From Alternaria dauci (taxonomy: Eukaryota; Ascomycota; Dothideomycetes; Pleosporales; Pleosporaceae): a DNA stretch of 64,000 nt. The DNA is taken from NCBI RefSeq assembly GCF_042100115.1, contig NC_091277.1:62001-126000 (forward strand). The letters run 5' to 3'. Below are positions 1-11,670 of this stretch, in pieces (within the stretch, counting starts at the first letter, position 1; the number at the start of each line of letters is the position of its first letter). A program made the position numbers and the translations under genes. The notes under the pieces were generated by a model. That model was not told the DNA's origin. It saw only the letters and a program-made list of their open reading frames with translations, and searched no databases.

Positions 1-1510
1 CAGTGCATTTGGTGGCGCAAAGCTGAAAACTAGCACTGCCTCCACAACCTCGACCCTGAATCGCCTCATTTTTGAGAGCAAATGCGCATGACGCCGAGCG
101 GTGGTCACTCATGTTTGAAACGCACTCCATACATACCTGTTGATGATTGTTGCTCAGGCGGGCTGATGCGTCGTGGAGCAATCTTTGTTGCATTGAGGCG
201 ACGTGAAGCCGCGGACTTGCTGTGTGCAGCCACAAGCGCTTCCAAGAAAAAGAAGGAATTGTGTGATGAAGGTTAGCCGAGATACGTATCCGGATCAACA
301 ACGGAAATAAACGTCCGAAACCCTGTGGCAAAGCAGATCCCAAGTCGTCTCAAGGCTGCACCATGTGATATTACCACCTGAGTTACGTTCTAGGCCTTCT
401 TTCGCCATTGTCCTCGAGGCACCAGCTTTCGCATCAAACAGAACAATGCACGTCTGCCGCCTGTTTGACAGCAGGTGAGCTGATGCGCCCTGATCGGGCA
501 TGTTTCTGTGCACCATCTAAAAAGTAGTGCGTCCCAACCCAGCCGCATGCGCTGAATATTTATTCAGCTGACCGCCTCATCGTCATTATCCGTTCCACCG
601 GGTTTCACGCATGTCCCCGCCCCGGGCAGTAAAATGCGTACGGGTCCCCGTAATTTCGATGCGACCTCATCATTTAGCGCCCGCCACTCAGTGATATTTT
701 CATTGCCTTCACTTGAACCTCCAGTGGTCGTCTTCTCGTCACTAAAACCTTGGTGCTTTGCAAAGTACTTGATATACCATGTCCAAATGCATGTTGAGAC
801 GCGTGCGCGAGGATCGGAGTGTGACAGTCTACACGGAACATACAGACCGCATCCACCCTCAAGACCTTTCGGACGGTCTTGCGAGGAAAGTGGGGAAAGA
901 CAGGTTCCGCGTTTCCCTAAGAAAAAACATATACATCATCTACGTCAATGCAACAGAACACGAGAGTAGTAACGTAAGTGAAGTGCGTAACCCAAAAAAT
1001 CCCGCTGATAGAAAGACAGAAACAAGATACGCAATCAGATGATGGGGATGAGCAGGCAAAGCATGCGATTGAACCACCAACATATCAGCAGAGACTGGCT
1101 GATTTCAAGATGGCGGAGAAGATATTATGCGCTCCCAGACTGCCGTATCAGTGAGCGCTGCTTTGCAGAGTGACAGCAAGAGGAGGAAGAACTGCGCATT
1201 CCGATCTGTAGCTACTGAGATTGAACAAATCGATCTGAGGCCTCAGATGTCGTAGATTCGCGGGTTTAGCTGCGCGCATAGGTGGCAGCAAGCAAGGAAA
1301 ACAAATAGGGGGCGCCCTTGCTTAAGTGACGTGGCATGTCCGCCCGCGTTGACTTACTCGTTACTAAGTCTATCATGATTCGTGACCACTCTTTTGGCAG
1401 GATCACCCTAGTCAATCTAATTCTAGAGCAGAGCTTGGAGGCAATAACTATTATATCGCATCGTGGATGCCGAGATGTCTAAGACCACCTTTAATTTGAT
1501 ACAGATGCTG
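1..1510. other. Intergenic, no gene recognised
   Basis: No open reading frame here shows a recognisable domain or a convincing spliced structure. The ORFs present are short, overlap on both strands and begin without context. The left part could hold the 5' or 3' flank of a gene outside the window. I see no tRNA, repeat array or transposon ends. Confidence 0.6.
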
Positions 1511-3563
1511 CTAATAAATATCTACCCATGATCCCCTTCCATCAACAGCACTGGGGTTGAGCGACGCAACTCCAACCCTCTCCCAGATGAGGCTGCCAGC
1601 AGGACTGCGAGATTGACTAATCACCAATACGTGGCTCCGCAGGCTCACTTGCTCTCCTTCGCCCTTGTCTCTTCCAATTATGACGCATCGAAGATTATTC
1701 ACTTCAAAATCATCGTCGCCATCGAATTTGACGTAAACCAGCATATCCATCTGTGAAATGTGAATCCTCCTTGCTAACCCCCGAAAGGACACTATCTCAT
1801 CCACGCCTGCAGATCCTATCGAGATGGTGAAGGGATTTTCAAAATCATTGGTAGCCCATTCAGTCTCTTTGAATCTCAATTGATCGGTTGTATCCAAGTA
1901 CTTGATACTCCCTTCTTTCGAGAGCGACGACCAACTGGGCACATGGCAGCCCGATGGTTGCACAATGCGCTCCATGCGCTGCCAATCGCGTCGCCTCCAA
2001 AGTAACCCTCGTGCGAAATACGCCTCGAAGAGTCCGTGGGCCGCCTTCGTATTGAATGCTCTCGAAAGTCGTTTCTGTAAACCTAGTATTGCGACGGGCC
2101 GGTCTGCAGGTTCGGTGAAGGCCAAGCTTGAGTATCGCTCGTACAAGTCTTGTATCAGTAGTTGTCTGCCATCTTTGTAATGAGCTACGGCAGATGCCGG
2201 GAAGTTGGCATCACCCAGGAGGGCAACTTTGGAACTTTGATGAAGCATTAGTCGAGAACACCACGTGACTGACTGCGTCTGTTCGCTTCAGACAAACTTA
2301 CTTTCTGAGACGGGTCAATGTTTCACAGTGTATGCCCGCTCCGCATTCCCAGTAGACCTGTATGGAAGTGAAGAATATCGTGCGACGAGACAGCGCTCTC
2401 TCCTGCAGCACCCAGCCCCGGTTGTTGAGCGGCGAAAGCTCAACGTCATTATGAAAGTCGTCAATATCTACGCAAGCGTATACCGTGCCTGATTTATCAC
2501 TTTGAACTTTGACCACAGATCGTGGGTGGCGATCAGCAAGGAAACCTTGGAGTGATGATGTGGCTGAGCTGGCGCCGATAGTCAGGTATGCAGCGCTGAA
2601 CACTTGTTCCATCTTGCCTGCTTCGCTTTGCCAATCAGATTCATCATCTTGAATGATGCACAGCGAGTCGATCCAGATGTAGTCCATTGAAAGACCTCGT
2701 GCCACAGTGACAGCGTCGCGAAATGTACGTGGCAGAGCGTCGAAGTGTATCCCTGCCTTACGTTCCGTAATATTGGACTTGTAGGTACAGAACCTTTCGT
2801 GCTTTTGCAGACGACCCCAGCAATGACTCAAAGCGGCGTATCGCGATGGTTCGATATCCACCGTGTCGACGAGGCGAAGTCGCTTGCCCACTTCTATGAG
2901 TCGAGTCGGCATAGTGAGTTCGGCGTCTTCCCGCTGACATTGGTCATGGTCTGAGTCACAAACTCGTATCCATTCCTTCAGTAGCGCAAAGAACTCGGGG
3001 GTATTCGGATTGAAAAGCTGTGGTAAACCCAATTGTCCAACTCCGGGAACTGGCGCTTCCGAGTCTACAGGGGTCAGTTAGGACGCTTGATGACGGCGGA
3101 TAGAAAATCTCTCACCCAATGCGCGATATAGAGAAAGGAGATTTGGTCCATCTTTGACACCCACGTGAGAATCGTCGGCACGCAAATTGATTATTTCCTG
3201 TGATGTAAAGCCCTTACGGGTCAACGCATCGACCAAAATCCTGCAAAGATTGCAGGTTTTTGCCCTGTCTTTCAGTCCGACGGAATTGCAAACTCGACCG
3301 AACAGATCTACAGACGCACTTGAGTAAGAGTGATGGCAATTTGCTCCATGGACTTGGCTTAGTACTGGCTCCACTCGATTCCATCCTACAATATCGAAAT
3401 ATCCGGTAGCAAATTCATTGTCTGGGACGGACATCCAGTCGTCATTGAGTATGCTTGACTTCTGCGCAGGTGAGTTACTATCGTTCGCACACCGTAATAC
3501 CACTAGTACTTACAGACTGCTAGTTGTCAGTGGATCCAACAGTCGCGACCGAAAACTTACCAT
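1511..3563 (-). CDS. HET-domain (heterokaryon incompatibility) protein
   Basis: This is a fungal HET protein of about 611 residues, a family linked to non-self recognition and programmed cell death after hyphal fusion. The diagnostic motifs are in the middle exon: YAALSHCWG, then IWIDSLCIIQDDESDW and a glycine/serine-rich block (LTIGASSATSSLQGF). A Cys-rich lead-in (CNLCRIL) precedes them, as is usual. Exons on the minus strand are 3461-3116, 3064-2302 and 2234-1511, with consistent phases. No ATG opens the first large exon; an ATG at 3563-3561 directly followed by GTAAGT gives an in-phase start if one intron (or two, around a 6-nt microexon) is removed. The alternative start is the internal ATG at 3434. 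The C-terminal part is family-like but not a named domain. A protein kinase gene on the same strand ends only 82 bp upstream. Confidence 0.85.
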
Positions 3564-3645
3564 CTGTTTTGAGGCGGCGTTAGTTCGTCAATGGAACTAC
3601 ATGAGCTGATGGGGGAGGATCACTGACATTCTGTGTCAGAGTTGA

Positions 3646-5787
3646 TCAGTAATGCTCGAAAGGTTCATTGCTAGTAGCGAAGCTTACGTACTGCGGTTGC
3701 TGTATTAGTTCATCGTCTCTCAGTGTGTATTGGAACGGAGGTGAAGACAAACATACTTCATGATGATTGGAGGCTTGTGACGCCTGGCTGTTTTGGTTGC
3801 CGAGATGTTGATGGAAGGTTGGTTTGCGGATGTTCAAGCGAAACTCGAGCAGCTTCTCTGGGTTTGGAATATCTGGTGCTTCGGGAGTTGGGCTCTGTGT
3901 CGGTCCTGGAATCGAATCTTCCACTGGTGGCTGCATCGATTGTAGAGCAGGCTTGATGATAGGTCTTTGCTCAGGCACAGCAAGTTTGCCATCTTTTTCG
4001 TGGACTTCATTGCATTGGGCTTCGTTCCGCTGAGGTGCTCGTCTGTTAAGCTCGGCCTCAGGATACTGTAGTATTTCTTTGAGAGGTTCTAGATAGTCTT
4101 GCTCGATGGGCGTGCACCTCTGATAAATATCGGCAAAGCATTGATGCACCTTACTCGCACTCGCTCGACAATCATCTGCTACGTCATCATAATTCGCCGA
4201 GAATTTGACGACCAAGAGTCGGTGTCGCACGAGGTCGAGAAGGTCCTTGTAAGCTGAGTCGGGCTTGAAATGAGTATCCAGGGCGTCCATGACCGCCACG
4301 ACGTATTCGTGGACTATGTATCTCCCATGCTCGCGTCTGTTTCCTCTTTGCCAGAAGTAGGGTGTGTTATCTCTGAAGACCGTGATACCACTAGGCCCAT
4401 ACACAAGCCACAAGAGGAGTTCAAACACAACACAGCCTAAAGACCAGATGTCGTATTGACGTGATCGCGCTTCGTTCGTATTGCGCTGCGCATCCATCTC
4501 TGGTGGCTCATATCGAGAGGTACCCGAGGGTGTCTGGGTAGGCATTCCTTGGCGGTTCCTTGTATTCGCTTCTTTCTCATGGAACGTGGCAAGACCCAAG
4601 TCTGCAATCTGCAGCGATCCTCCGTCTTTGTCTTCAGGGTCGAACCAAAGGATGTTCTCAGGTTTAAGATCCCCATGTCGACAGTTGCCAGCATGGAGTT
4701 CTTCCAGCGCAGCACAAATTTCTCTGAATTGATGGAGCTGCCAGAGGACATGTGGTTTGCTGCGAGCACGCGGGGAAAAGTTCTTCCAATAATCACCTAA
4801 ATTACCTCCATCTGCCCAGGGAAACATCAAACATCTGTTTTGACCGATTTGATAGCCTGCGATTGGCTTGATGAGATGCGGTGATTTATATTGCCGCAGT
4901 TGTTTTAGATTTCTGACCTCCTTGTCGAAAAAAGCGGCACGGCTGTACTTGGGATCATCATCGCCCTCCTTGGTCTTCTTGACGGCAACTGTTATGGCTT
5001 CTATCTGGGGAGGTGTGTCGCGATTCCCCGATTCTCTGATAGGCCAGGGGAAAGTAGAGAGTTTTAGAGATGGATCGATGTGCTTGGCATGAACGACGAC
5101 TTTGGTAACTTCCCCAAAATAGCCACTGCTTGCGGGTTGTTGTGCGACTTCCAGGAAAGGCAATCTTTGCACTGCGGCAAGTTGCAAATGGAATTTGCTA
5201 GTGCCAAAAACAGGAGCTGAATAACACCATTGGTCACTGACAAACAGGCGTCGTTCTTTTTGTTCCCATTGGGTCAATACTGAATATTGAACAAGAATGG
5301 GTGGATCCTGGACGCGTAATGTTCGTGCAATATTATCTTGGTCAAGTCTGATTGGTAATACAGAATCAACGAAGTTATTGTCTTGGAAGACTTTGAGTCG
5401 CTCTTCCAAAGCTTCGCTTTCCATCAACACGAGGATGAGGAATAATCGTGGCGCATCCCTTGAGACGAAAGTGATGAGCTCGGGCATATTCCTGAAAAAC
5501 TTCGTAACACCAATGACGGACCGAATTTGCTCTTCCTGGGTAAAGTATCTTATCTTGTCTTCAGGTAGGAACTCTTGCCCATCCGAATTGGTGCAGAGAG
5601 CTGCACCGATCTCTTTTGCAAGCAACTTAATTGGGTTTGCTGACAGCGTGAGGCTTCCTATACTCAAGGTCAGCTATGGACAGCTGAACATTATTGGATG
5701 ACAAAACGTACGGTATAAAACTTGCAGAGGCCCTGGCACACAATACTGGATCATGTTGACCAGACGGTCGACTATTGGCTGATGCAT
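3646..5787 (-). CDS. Divergent protein kinase
   Basis: The spliced protein is about 695 residues. An N-terminal region of about 200 residues has no domain I recognise. It is followed by a protein kinase fold: lysine strand ITVAVKKTKE, catalytic loop HGDLKPEN (HGD instead of HRD), DLG instead of DFG (IADLGLATF), RYEPPEM as the APE element, and the F-helix YDIWSLGCVVFELL. The catalytic Lys, Asp, Asn and metal Asp are present, so activity is plausible. The tail is low-complexity and Pro/Gln-rich. Exon 1 is 5787-5712 and the intron is 5711-5658 (GTACGT...TATAG), which supplies an ATG that the long reading frame lacks. A possible in-frame intron with donor GTATGT and end ACTAATACAG lies near 3755-3690, so the C-terminus is uncertain. 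It resembles orphan kinases found next to HET genes. The function is unknown. Confidence 0.8.
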
Positions 5788-6370
5788 AGTGGTTCAGGAT
5801 CAGACTTCAAGTTGGGCAAGTCTGTGCAGACTCGTCCTGAGGATTCAAACATCTTCCACATCTGGGTTTCCATGGTTCTTATCTCTGCCTCAAGGCGTGA
5901 TGCAACGAGGCTGAAAATCAGGCGATCCATGCACGCCACACAAGGAGAAAATTTAATACTTCCTCTGTAGTTTTCTAGGTAGGGTGTCAATGCTTTCCCT
6001 GGTGTAGCGTGCATGCGCTGGGTTCCAAGTCAAGCCGCACATCATGTCATCTTCACAACGTACAGCGCCCGGCGGGTTTCTTGGTTGTGATTCGGCGCCA
6101 CTGCGGGGTTGTGAAGCTACTTTGTCCTTAACTAGACGATTCTGGCGAAGGCAGGCGGGAACTGAATGTGGCTGCATGGAAGGCTCGGCCCTTAACGAGG
6201 CTAGCCAATCTCCACGCTCTGCGGTATTGCGCGTGCCGCGTGTGCGTCTCAAAGCGCAGCCCTTGACAGAAGGACCCCGAACAGGCATCAGCTAAAAGGC
6301 GGGCTGAAAAGTGTGACTAGACTGACCGGAATTCACAGCCCAAGTCATTGTTCCCTATGACGGTCAAACT
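5788..6370. promoter_or_regulatory. Shared divergent promoter region
   Basis: This 583-bp stretch separates the kinase gene (minus) from the DUF6594-like gene (plus). Both could be driven from it. No clear TATA box or repeated operator stands out, and no coding exon is supported. Confidence 0.4.
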
Positions 6371-7344
6371 TTGGGTATAGCAATGTGGCTATGGATGAAG
6401 GTGGAGGCCTCCTGCAATGACCTAAAACTGGTGGATTTTTCCACGACATTATGGTCCACTTCGAAGATGCCAGCCTCGATTCTCTCTTCTAGAAGCAGCG
6501 ACGGCAAGAATGAAGACGGCGTTCGCGATAAATGTCTTGATGGGCTGGCTGAACTTCCTTATCATGAGCGTCTGACTCGCTTTCTGCGGGGTGCCGCAAA
6601 GCACTCAGTGGCGGGCGGCATCTCCGTCATCGACTTCCGGCCTTTGTACACCGTTACACTCCACGATTTACAGCGACAGCTCGCGCAAGAGATTCAGAAA
6701 GTCGAAGGAGAAAATGTTACAGATGAACAGTTGAGTCGGATGCGAAGGACCTTGCACGAGTATAGTACGTCATCATCAGCCACTAGCAGCACTAGCTTGC
6801 TTACCTAATACACCACCCAGCCAACGCACTCCGTGACTTCGAGTTCATTCACGGCAACCGCTGGTCTACTCGATTCGTAAAAGACATTGCTGCCTCTCGG
6901 ATCGACAACGGTAGCGGCTCGAAGCTTCAGGGCGCATTGATTTCGGAGCTCAGCCTCACCGTTGCGAGCACCCATCGCAGCCTCTTCCGCGATGCCGATC
7001 TCCTCGGCTCTTTCAACCCGAAGCTCATGGAACACAGCAACGCGCTTGGACAAAGTCTAGGCACGACCCGCGCGAATGCTTTCGCGAGTGAGCAGCGAAG
7101 AGAACAATTTTCTTTAGCGTGCAAACGATTTGCTTTTGCGTTTGTTGGCGGTTTGATCATTGTTGTCCCGATGCTGATATTGCTTGTGGGAGATGCGAAG
7201 CCGAAGACGCTGGCGGTCATTCCGACATCTATACTTTTGTTCGCGGTTGGTGTTGCGCTTTTTGCGAAAACGGATCCAGTCAACTTACTAGCTGCGACGG
7301 CAGCGTATGCGGCGGTCTTAACAGCATTAATAAAGCCTAGCTAG
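6371..7344 (+). CDS. DUF6594-like membrane protein
   Basis: There are two exons, 6371-6764 and 6821-7344, with intron GTACGT...CACCCAG, giving about 305 residues. The N-terminal half is a charged, helical segment (LHDLQRQLAQEIQKVEGEN) and the middle carries LRDFEFIHG and similar conserved-looking blocks. The C-terminal 75 residues contain two or three hydrophobic helices (FAFVGGLIIVVPMLILLVG, then VIPTSILLFAVGVALF and a final Ala-rich helix). This layout, a coiled soluble part plus a C-terminal membrane anchor, matches the fungal DUF6594 family, whose role is unknown. A later in-frame Met near 6467 is an alternative start. It stands head-to-head with the kinase and HET genes. Confidence 0.7.
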
Positions 7345-7660
7345 TAGATACTTCTGAAATACAAAGAGCTAATGACAATAATAGAATAGATGTATCTCGA
7401 TTGGATCTACAGAACACATTCATGACTACAACTGTATACCGAAGCGCTATACCAACCTGCTCAATATTCTTGAACGTCCTTCGAAAGCATGGTTTCTCGC
7501 CAATCTCAATGGCTTGGAGAGCTGCGCTGCCTAGTGAGGCGGTGTTATATGTACTGCGCATAACCACAACACCAACAGCCCGACCCTCTAAACGACAATC
7601 CGCTGCCCAATCCTCCACCGACACATAACGCAGCTCTTCTCCTGGCACTCCCGCTAGACA
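7345..7660. other. Intergenic / possible 3' extension
   Basis: This separates the DUF6594-like gene from the first small-family gene on the minus strand. The minus strand has a 103-codon open stretch (7337-7648) directly after the stop of the neighbouring gene. It could be a lost or alternative C-terminal exon, but it has no recognisable motif and I do not call it. Confidence 0.4.
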
Positions 7661-8183
7661 TTACCAACTATTCTTCCGAACCCTACTCATCCCCAGCCAC
7701 TCAACCGCAGAGTGCACCTCCGGCCCAAACGCATACCACCACCACTTGACATCACCCATAACCTCCCTCTGCGCGACAGTCCTCTGCCCAAGGAACTTGA
7801 CAAGAGAACTTCGACAAGGACTCAGCATACTGAACGTGTTGAGTTCATACGGAAGAAGCGCTGTTTCCGCGTATATCTGCCGGCAGACGAAGAGCAGACT
7901 CAAGTACTTCTGGAACGTATGCGGAAAGCGGAGTTCAGAGTGCCGGAGTAATTCGATATCGCGGCCATAGTCGAGGACAAGGGACCAAATCATGTTGCGC
8001 AGTTCGGCTGGGAGACGTAGAAGTGGTGAGGCGGTTGTGTTGCATCGAGAACTAGGGTTTCTTGTCAGAGTCGCCGTTTCTTGAACTCGTTCGTGGTGTG
8101 GTGGCTCTAACTCACATCTCGTCCTGCGTGTGGATCACGTGAGGAGGTGCAAAGCCCGGTTCGGTGCTTCTCCGGTTCGACAT
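7661..8183 (-). CDS. Small 2EXR/F-box-like family protein, copy A
   Basis: The spliced protein is about 152 residues. Exon 1 is 8183-8116 and encodes a short polar leader ending HTQDE; the intron is 8115-8052; exon 2 is 8051-7661. Exon 2 begins with the family signature PLLRLPAELRNMIW, followed by LLFVCRQIYAETALLPYELN. Fungal 2EXR-type and F-box-like proteins share the LPxEIRxxIY motif, but no biochemical role is known for these small forms. The intron splits a codon after its second base, exactly as in the other copies in this window. First of four tandem minus-strand copies. Confidence 0.75.
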
Positions 8184-8704
8184 ACTGGAGTCACAATGGT
8201 TCGGCAAGAATGGGCGACTGGGGAAAAGAGATTGGAAGTTTTGTGCACGGATGTGGAAGGGATTTATGTGAGGTAGGTGCGCCACACCTGCGTTAAGGGG
8301 GAGGTGAAGGTGGCTGGTGCCCATTTTCCGATTTCGGGAAGGAAACCCGATGCCGAATTTTTGCAGCGTAAGACCACCTGGCAGTTTCGCCGGCGATCTT
8401 ACATCAGTGTCACGTTGATGATCGCTAATGGTTTGAGAAGAAGGCAGTTTGTGAGAACTCTGTTCCGTAGTACATCTGTATCCTGGTCATCAACTAGAGG
8501 CCAACTCTAACCACACGCTCAACTTCCATTTCATCTTCCCCAAGCCAGGTCTCCATCCATTCCATGGTTCTATTAAGTATATTTCTGGAAACAAGCCTAG
8601 AGCTTCGCCTTATGACGAAAGAACCTCCCGGCCATATAGACCCACCGTGGCCTATCACAATCACCTCGTATATACATCGTGTGTCTGGATATCAATTGCT
8701 CTGT

Positions 8705-9103
8705 CTAGTCTTCGCTTCTAAGATATGGCTTGACTCGATCAAAGAACTTCATCTTTTCTCGAATCGGCACGCACAGTAGCGCAGTCTCGGCGTAGGTCTG
8801 TCGGCAGACAAAGAGCAGATTGATTGGCCACACGGGCGGGTCTATCTTCGCTAATTTGAGCAACGGGAAAAGGTAAATGTGCTCGTGGTCGAGAGCGAGC
8901 GCAAAGATCTGGTTGCGTATCTCGGCTGGGAGGCGCAGGAGCGGCGATGTGCTATTGCGCTGTGACCTGACGGTTTCCGTTAGCTGCTGCTTCTCACGCT
9001 TCTAGGGGATACTCTACATCTGTGTGCGAGATCTTGTTGCGCGGGCAGCTCGGAGCGCGCCGAGGGTCTTCGTCTTGTTCGTAGTTTTTGTCGCCTTGGG
9101 CAT
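8705..9103 (-). CDS. Small 2EXR-like family protein, copy B (truncated)
   Basis: Exon 1 is 9103-9018 and encodes a Lys/Arg/Thr-rich leader (MPKATKTTNKTKTLGALRAA). The intron is 9017-8967 and exon 2 is 8966-8705. The core is clear: SPLLRLPAEIRNQIF and LLFVCRQTYAETALL. The reading then leaves the family pattern: the usual PYxLN segment is missing and the ORF stops after about 24 unrelated residues, for a total near 115 against 150-200 in the siblings. A deletion or frameshift just after ETALL is the simplest explanation. It may be a pseudogene in progress or a short functional variant. Confidence 0.6.
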
Positions 9104-9109
9104 GGTGTT

Positions 9110-9262
9110 TCTGGTAATACTAATTGATAGAGTTGTAGTGTTTGATGGAATGATAGTAGTAGGATGAGTAGTAGTAATTGATCTAGTAGTAGCAGTCGAT
9201 TCAGTGATAATGGTTGATAGAGCGGTGGTGATTGATCAAGTGGTAGTGGTCAATTGAGTGGT
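9110..9262. repeat. Degenerate GTAGTAG/TTGATAGAG-type minisatellite
   Basis: The plus strand is built of imperfect units of about 20 nt combining GTAGTAGT-like and ATTGATAGAG-like words, for example around 9130, 9170, 9215 and 9245. It lies immediately upstream of copy B, so it may be part of that promoter or a decayed tandem repeat. Confidence 0.5.
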
Positions 9263-9668
9263 AGAGGAACTGACATAAACGTGCGTTGAATATTAAGTAG
9301 GAAAACAACGGGAATAAGAACTCTTCGTGTCCAGGTCAGTGCGCTGCATGTGAGTTCTAGTGAATCTAGCTGAAAACCTTTATCGGTACTTGTATACGAA
9401 AGCGCTACGCGCCAAAAGTGGGGCGGGATGTCGGGTCCCGGAGTGGATTCGGGGTTGAGAAGGAGAAGGCTTCGAGACCTAGGAGCTAGCAAAACAGTAC
9501 TAGTGTAGAGATGAACGTATTCCGTTAACTTTAATAGTATCCGTTAGTATCTGAACCTTCAGTTATTGAACTTCATTATGGATAGCATACATTTGAGCGC
9601 GCGGATGCGATGCTATCACTGCCTTGGCTAGAATCTCGAAAAGCCTCCAACACCGAGTTCCTTCCCGC
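9263..9668. other. Intergenic, nothing recognised
   Basis: This is sequence between copies B and C of the small family. Short ORFs only. No family motif remains. Confidence 0.4.
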
Positions 9669-10215
9669 TTATGAGCTACCTTTCAACGCCCACTCGTAGA
9701 CTCCGTAAGCATAACTATTCCGCAGCTTTTCGAGCCACTCCGTGGCTGTGTGCTTGTTATAATTAACACCCCATGATTTTGCTACAGCCAAACTTCCCAG
9801 AGCGTGCATCTGTTCCTGGCTTCGCTCAGCCAGGAACTCAGCAACTTTGTTTACCATCGGGCGGCTTAATGTAGAGAACACAAACGTGTTTGAGCTATAT
9901 GGAAGTAGTGCGGTCGCGGAGTGTATTTGACGGCAGACCAACATGAGGCCAAATGAAGGCCACCACGAACTATACCATGGCTCGATGTAGATTTCTTGGC
10001 CACTAAGTACATGGATCCAGATCATGTTTCTCAGCTCGGCAGGCAGGCATAGAAGTGGTGAGTCTGTGGCGTTACGTAGCGAGCTATCGTTTTCGGTCAG
10101 TCATTATCCTTTCGACTTATTGGTTTCTACTTTACACTTGAGTGCGTGATCTCGTTGCTCGGGGTGGACCTGTAAAAGCAACAGCGCGCTTTGAAGGATT
10201 CTTTGGGTTCGTCAT
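9669..10215 (-). CDS. Small 2EXR-like family protein, copy C
   Basis: There are two exons, 10215-10136 and 10083-9669, giving about 164 residues. The leader is basic and ends with the string RATRSRTQ, almost identical to the end of copy B's leader, which supports recent duplication. Exon 2 carries SPLLCLPAELRNMIW, then LMLVCRQIHSATALLPYSSN and FLAERSQEQMHALG. The intron again has phase 2. The Arg-to-Cys change in the usual LLRLP signature is a small divergence. Function unknown; Lys/Arg leaders suggest possible nuclear entry, which is inference. Confidence 0.75.
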
Positions 10216-10756
10216 GCCAAAACTCCAGTTGGTACTCATCAAAAGTCGTTTCCTCGTAGGAAGTGGGTGCTGTCGTGTTAGATATCCTTTGCACTAACGT
10301 GGTCTGCGACGCGAACGGGCAGGTGACTGAGAAAAGCCAGCAACGCCATCCACTGGGAGAGTCACCGGATCAAATCAGTATAAACAGAAATTCGTTCAAC
10401 ATGATGCTAGATCTTTCCTATCAGGTGCTGTTCTACTGGGCGTTACTTGCATTTGGTCTGAGAATTGGAATCCCTGTACTGCTACCCTGTGACTGCCTTT
10501 TACATGCAGACATTTTGAGCTTGTCTCTAGAGGTACAGAGGCGATATCTGGTATGCAAGAAGACTGTGGGTATAAAATTAACGTAAGAGGATGAGAAAGG
10601 AGCGACAAGTGTTGCGGAAGTGTGTTAAAATAATCACATTCGTAGAAACCAAAGTTTTGGTCACTAAGACAAGCGAGCAAGAAAACAAAAAAGCAGATGT
10701 TCTACTATGATAAACTTTTCAGATATTTCCCGAAATCGACCGTAGTTTCCCCATAG
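10216..10756. other. Intergenic, nothing recognised
   Basis: A 541-bp spacer between copies C and D. A 107-codon plus-strand ORF (10263-10586) lies here but has no motif or codon pattern that supports it. Confidence 0.4.
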
Positions 10757-11376
10757 CTATGGGCAATGTGTGCAAGCCATCGATATCTTTTCCTCATGCC
10801 AGTCGAACTCCAATGGTCGAGGGAACCCCATCGATGGGCTACACACATAATCACGAAGCCTCTCTCTCCAAACCAGCGCCGTGCGAAACCGGCTGTTATC
10901 GATCCTCACCTTCCTTAACACCCCCATCTGAGCCTCGGTCCGCTTTTCGAGAAATGTCTTGATGACACATACAGATTGGTCAGTCCAAAAGACGAATTCG
11001 TTGAGCTTGTACGGCAAGAGGTAGGTCTCCGCGTGGACTTGACGACAGACTCGGTGTATGCCCACGGATAGTATGTTTTTATCTTGCCAATCGCATTTAT
11101 CATGGAACATCAGGATGCTTCCGATGCGAAGAACGAGGGTGTAGATTATATTTCGAATTTCGGGGGGAAGACGGAGCAGAGGCGATGATGTAGCATTGCA
11201 CTGGGCGATTTCGATTGGCCACTCGTCACTGATGAACGAGTTAGTTACAATAATTCCGCTTAGACACAATGTTCGACTGACGTGGAAGTGGATGAGGTGT
11301 CCCGTCTTGCTTCTCGAGCTCTGTCCCTGGGACCCTTGGTCTTCTTGCTACCTCGACATTTGGGTAGCTTTGGCAT
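10757..11376 (-). CDS. Small 2EXR-like family protein, copy D
   Basis: Exon 1 is 11376-11282 and encodes a strongly basic leader (MPKLPKCRGSKKTKGPRDRA). The intron is 11281-11229 and exon 2 is 11228-10757, giving about 188 residues. The core reads SSPLLRLPPEIRNIIYTLVL, RVCRQVHAETYLLPYKLNEF and FLEKRTEAQMGVLRKVRI. It keeps the complete family length and the phase-2 intron. A TATATATA stretch lies near 11467, about 90 bp upstream of the start, suiting a minus-strand promoter. Confidence 0.78.
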
Positions 11377-11670
11377 GTTGGCTGTATCGGAGGTGTTGGA
11401 TGGTGAGGCTCTGTCGACAGGAGCTGTAAGGATGAGGTTGAGTGGACGAAGTGTGCGAAGCGTTAGGTATATATACTAGGTTAGCATCTTAGCGTGCGAC
11501 AGGTAAAGGCCAAACGGGTGATGTTGAAAAAAAGATAGCGCGGCCATGTGAGAGGCCTGAGTGCTCGACACTAGGTATGAGTGGACATTGGCCAGGTAAG
11601 AGTACAGTGAGTGGTCCAGAGGATGTGGCGCGCTGAGATGAGCGACCGACATTGATTCTTCGACCTACCA

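Noticed and set aside
7337..7648. 103-codon minus-strand ORF after copy A
   Set aside because: Could be a C-terminal exon, but other family members have no matching segment.
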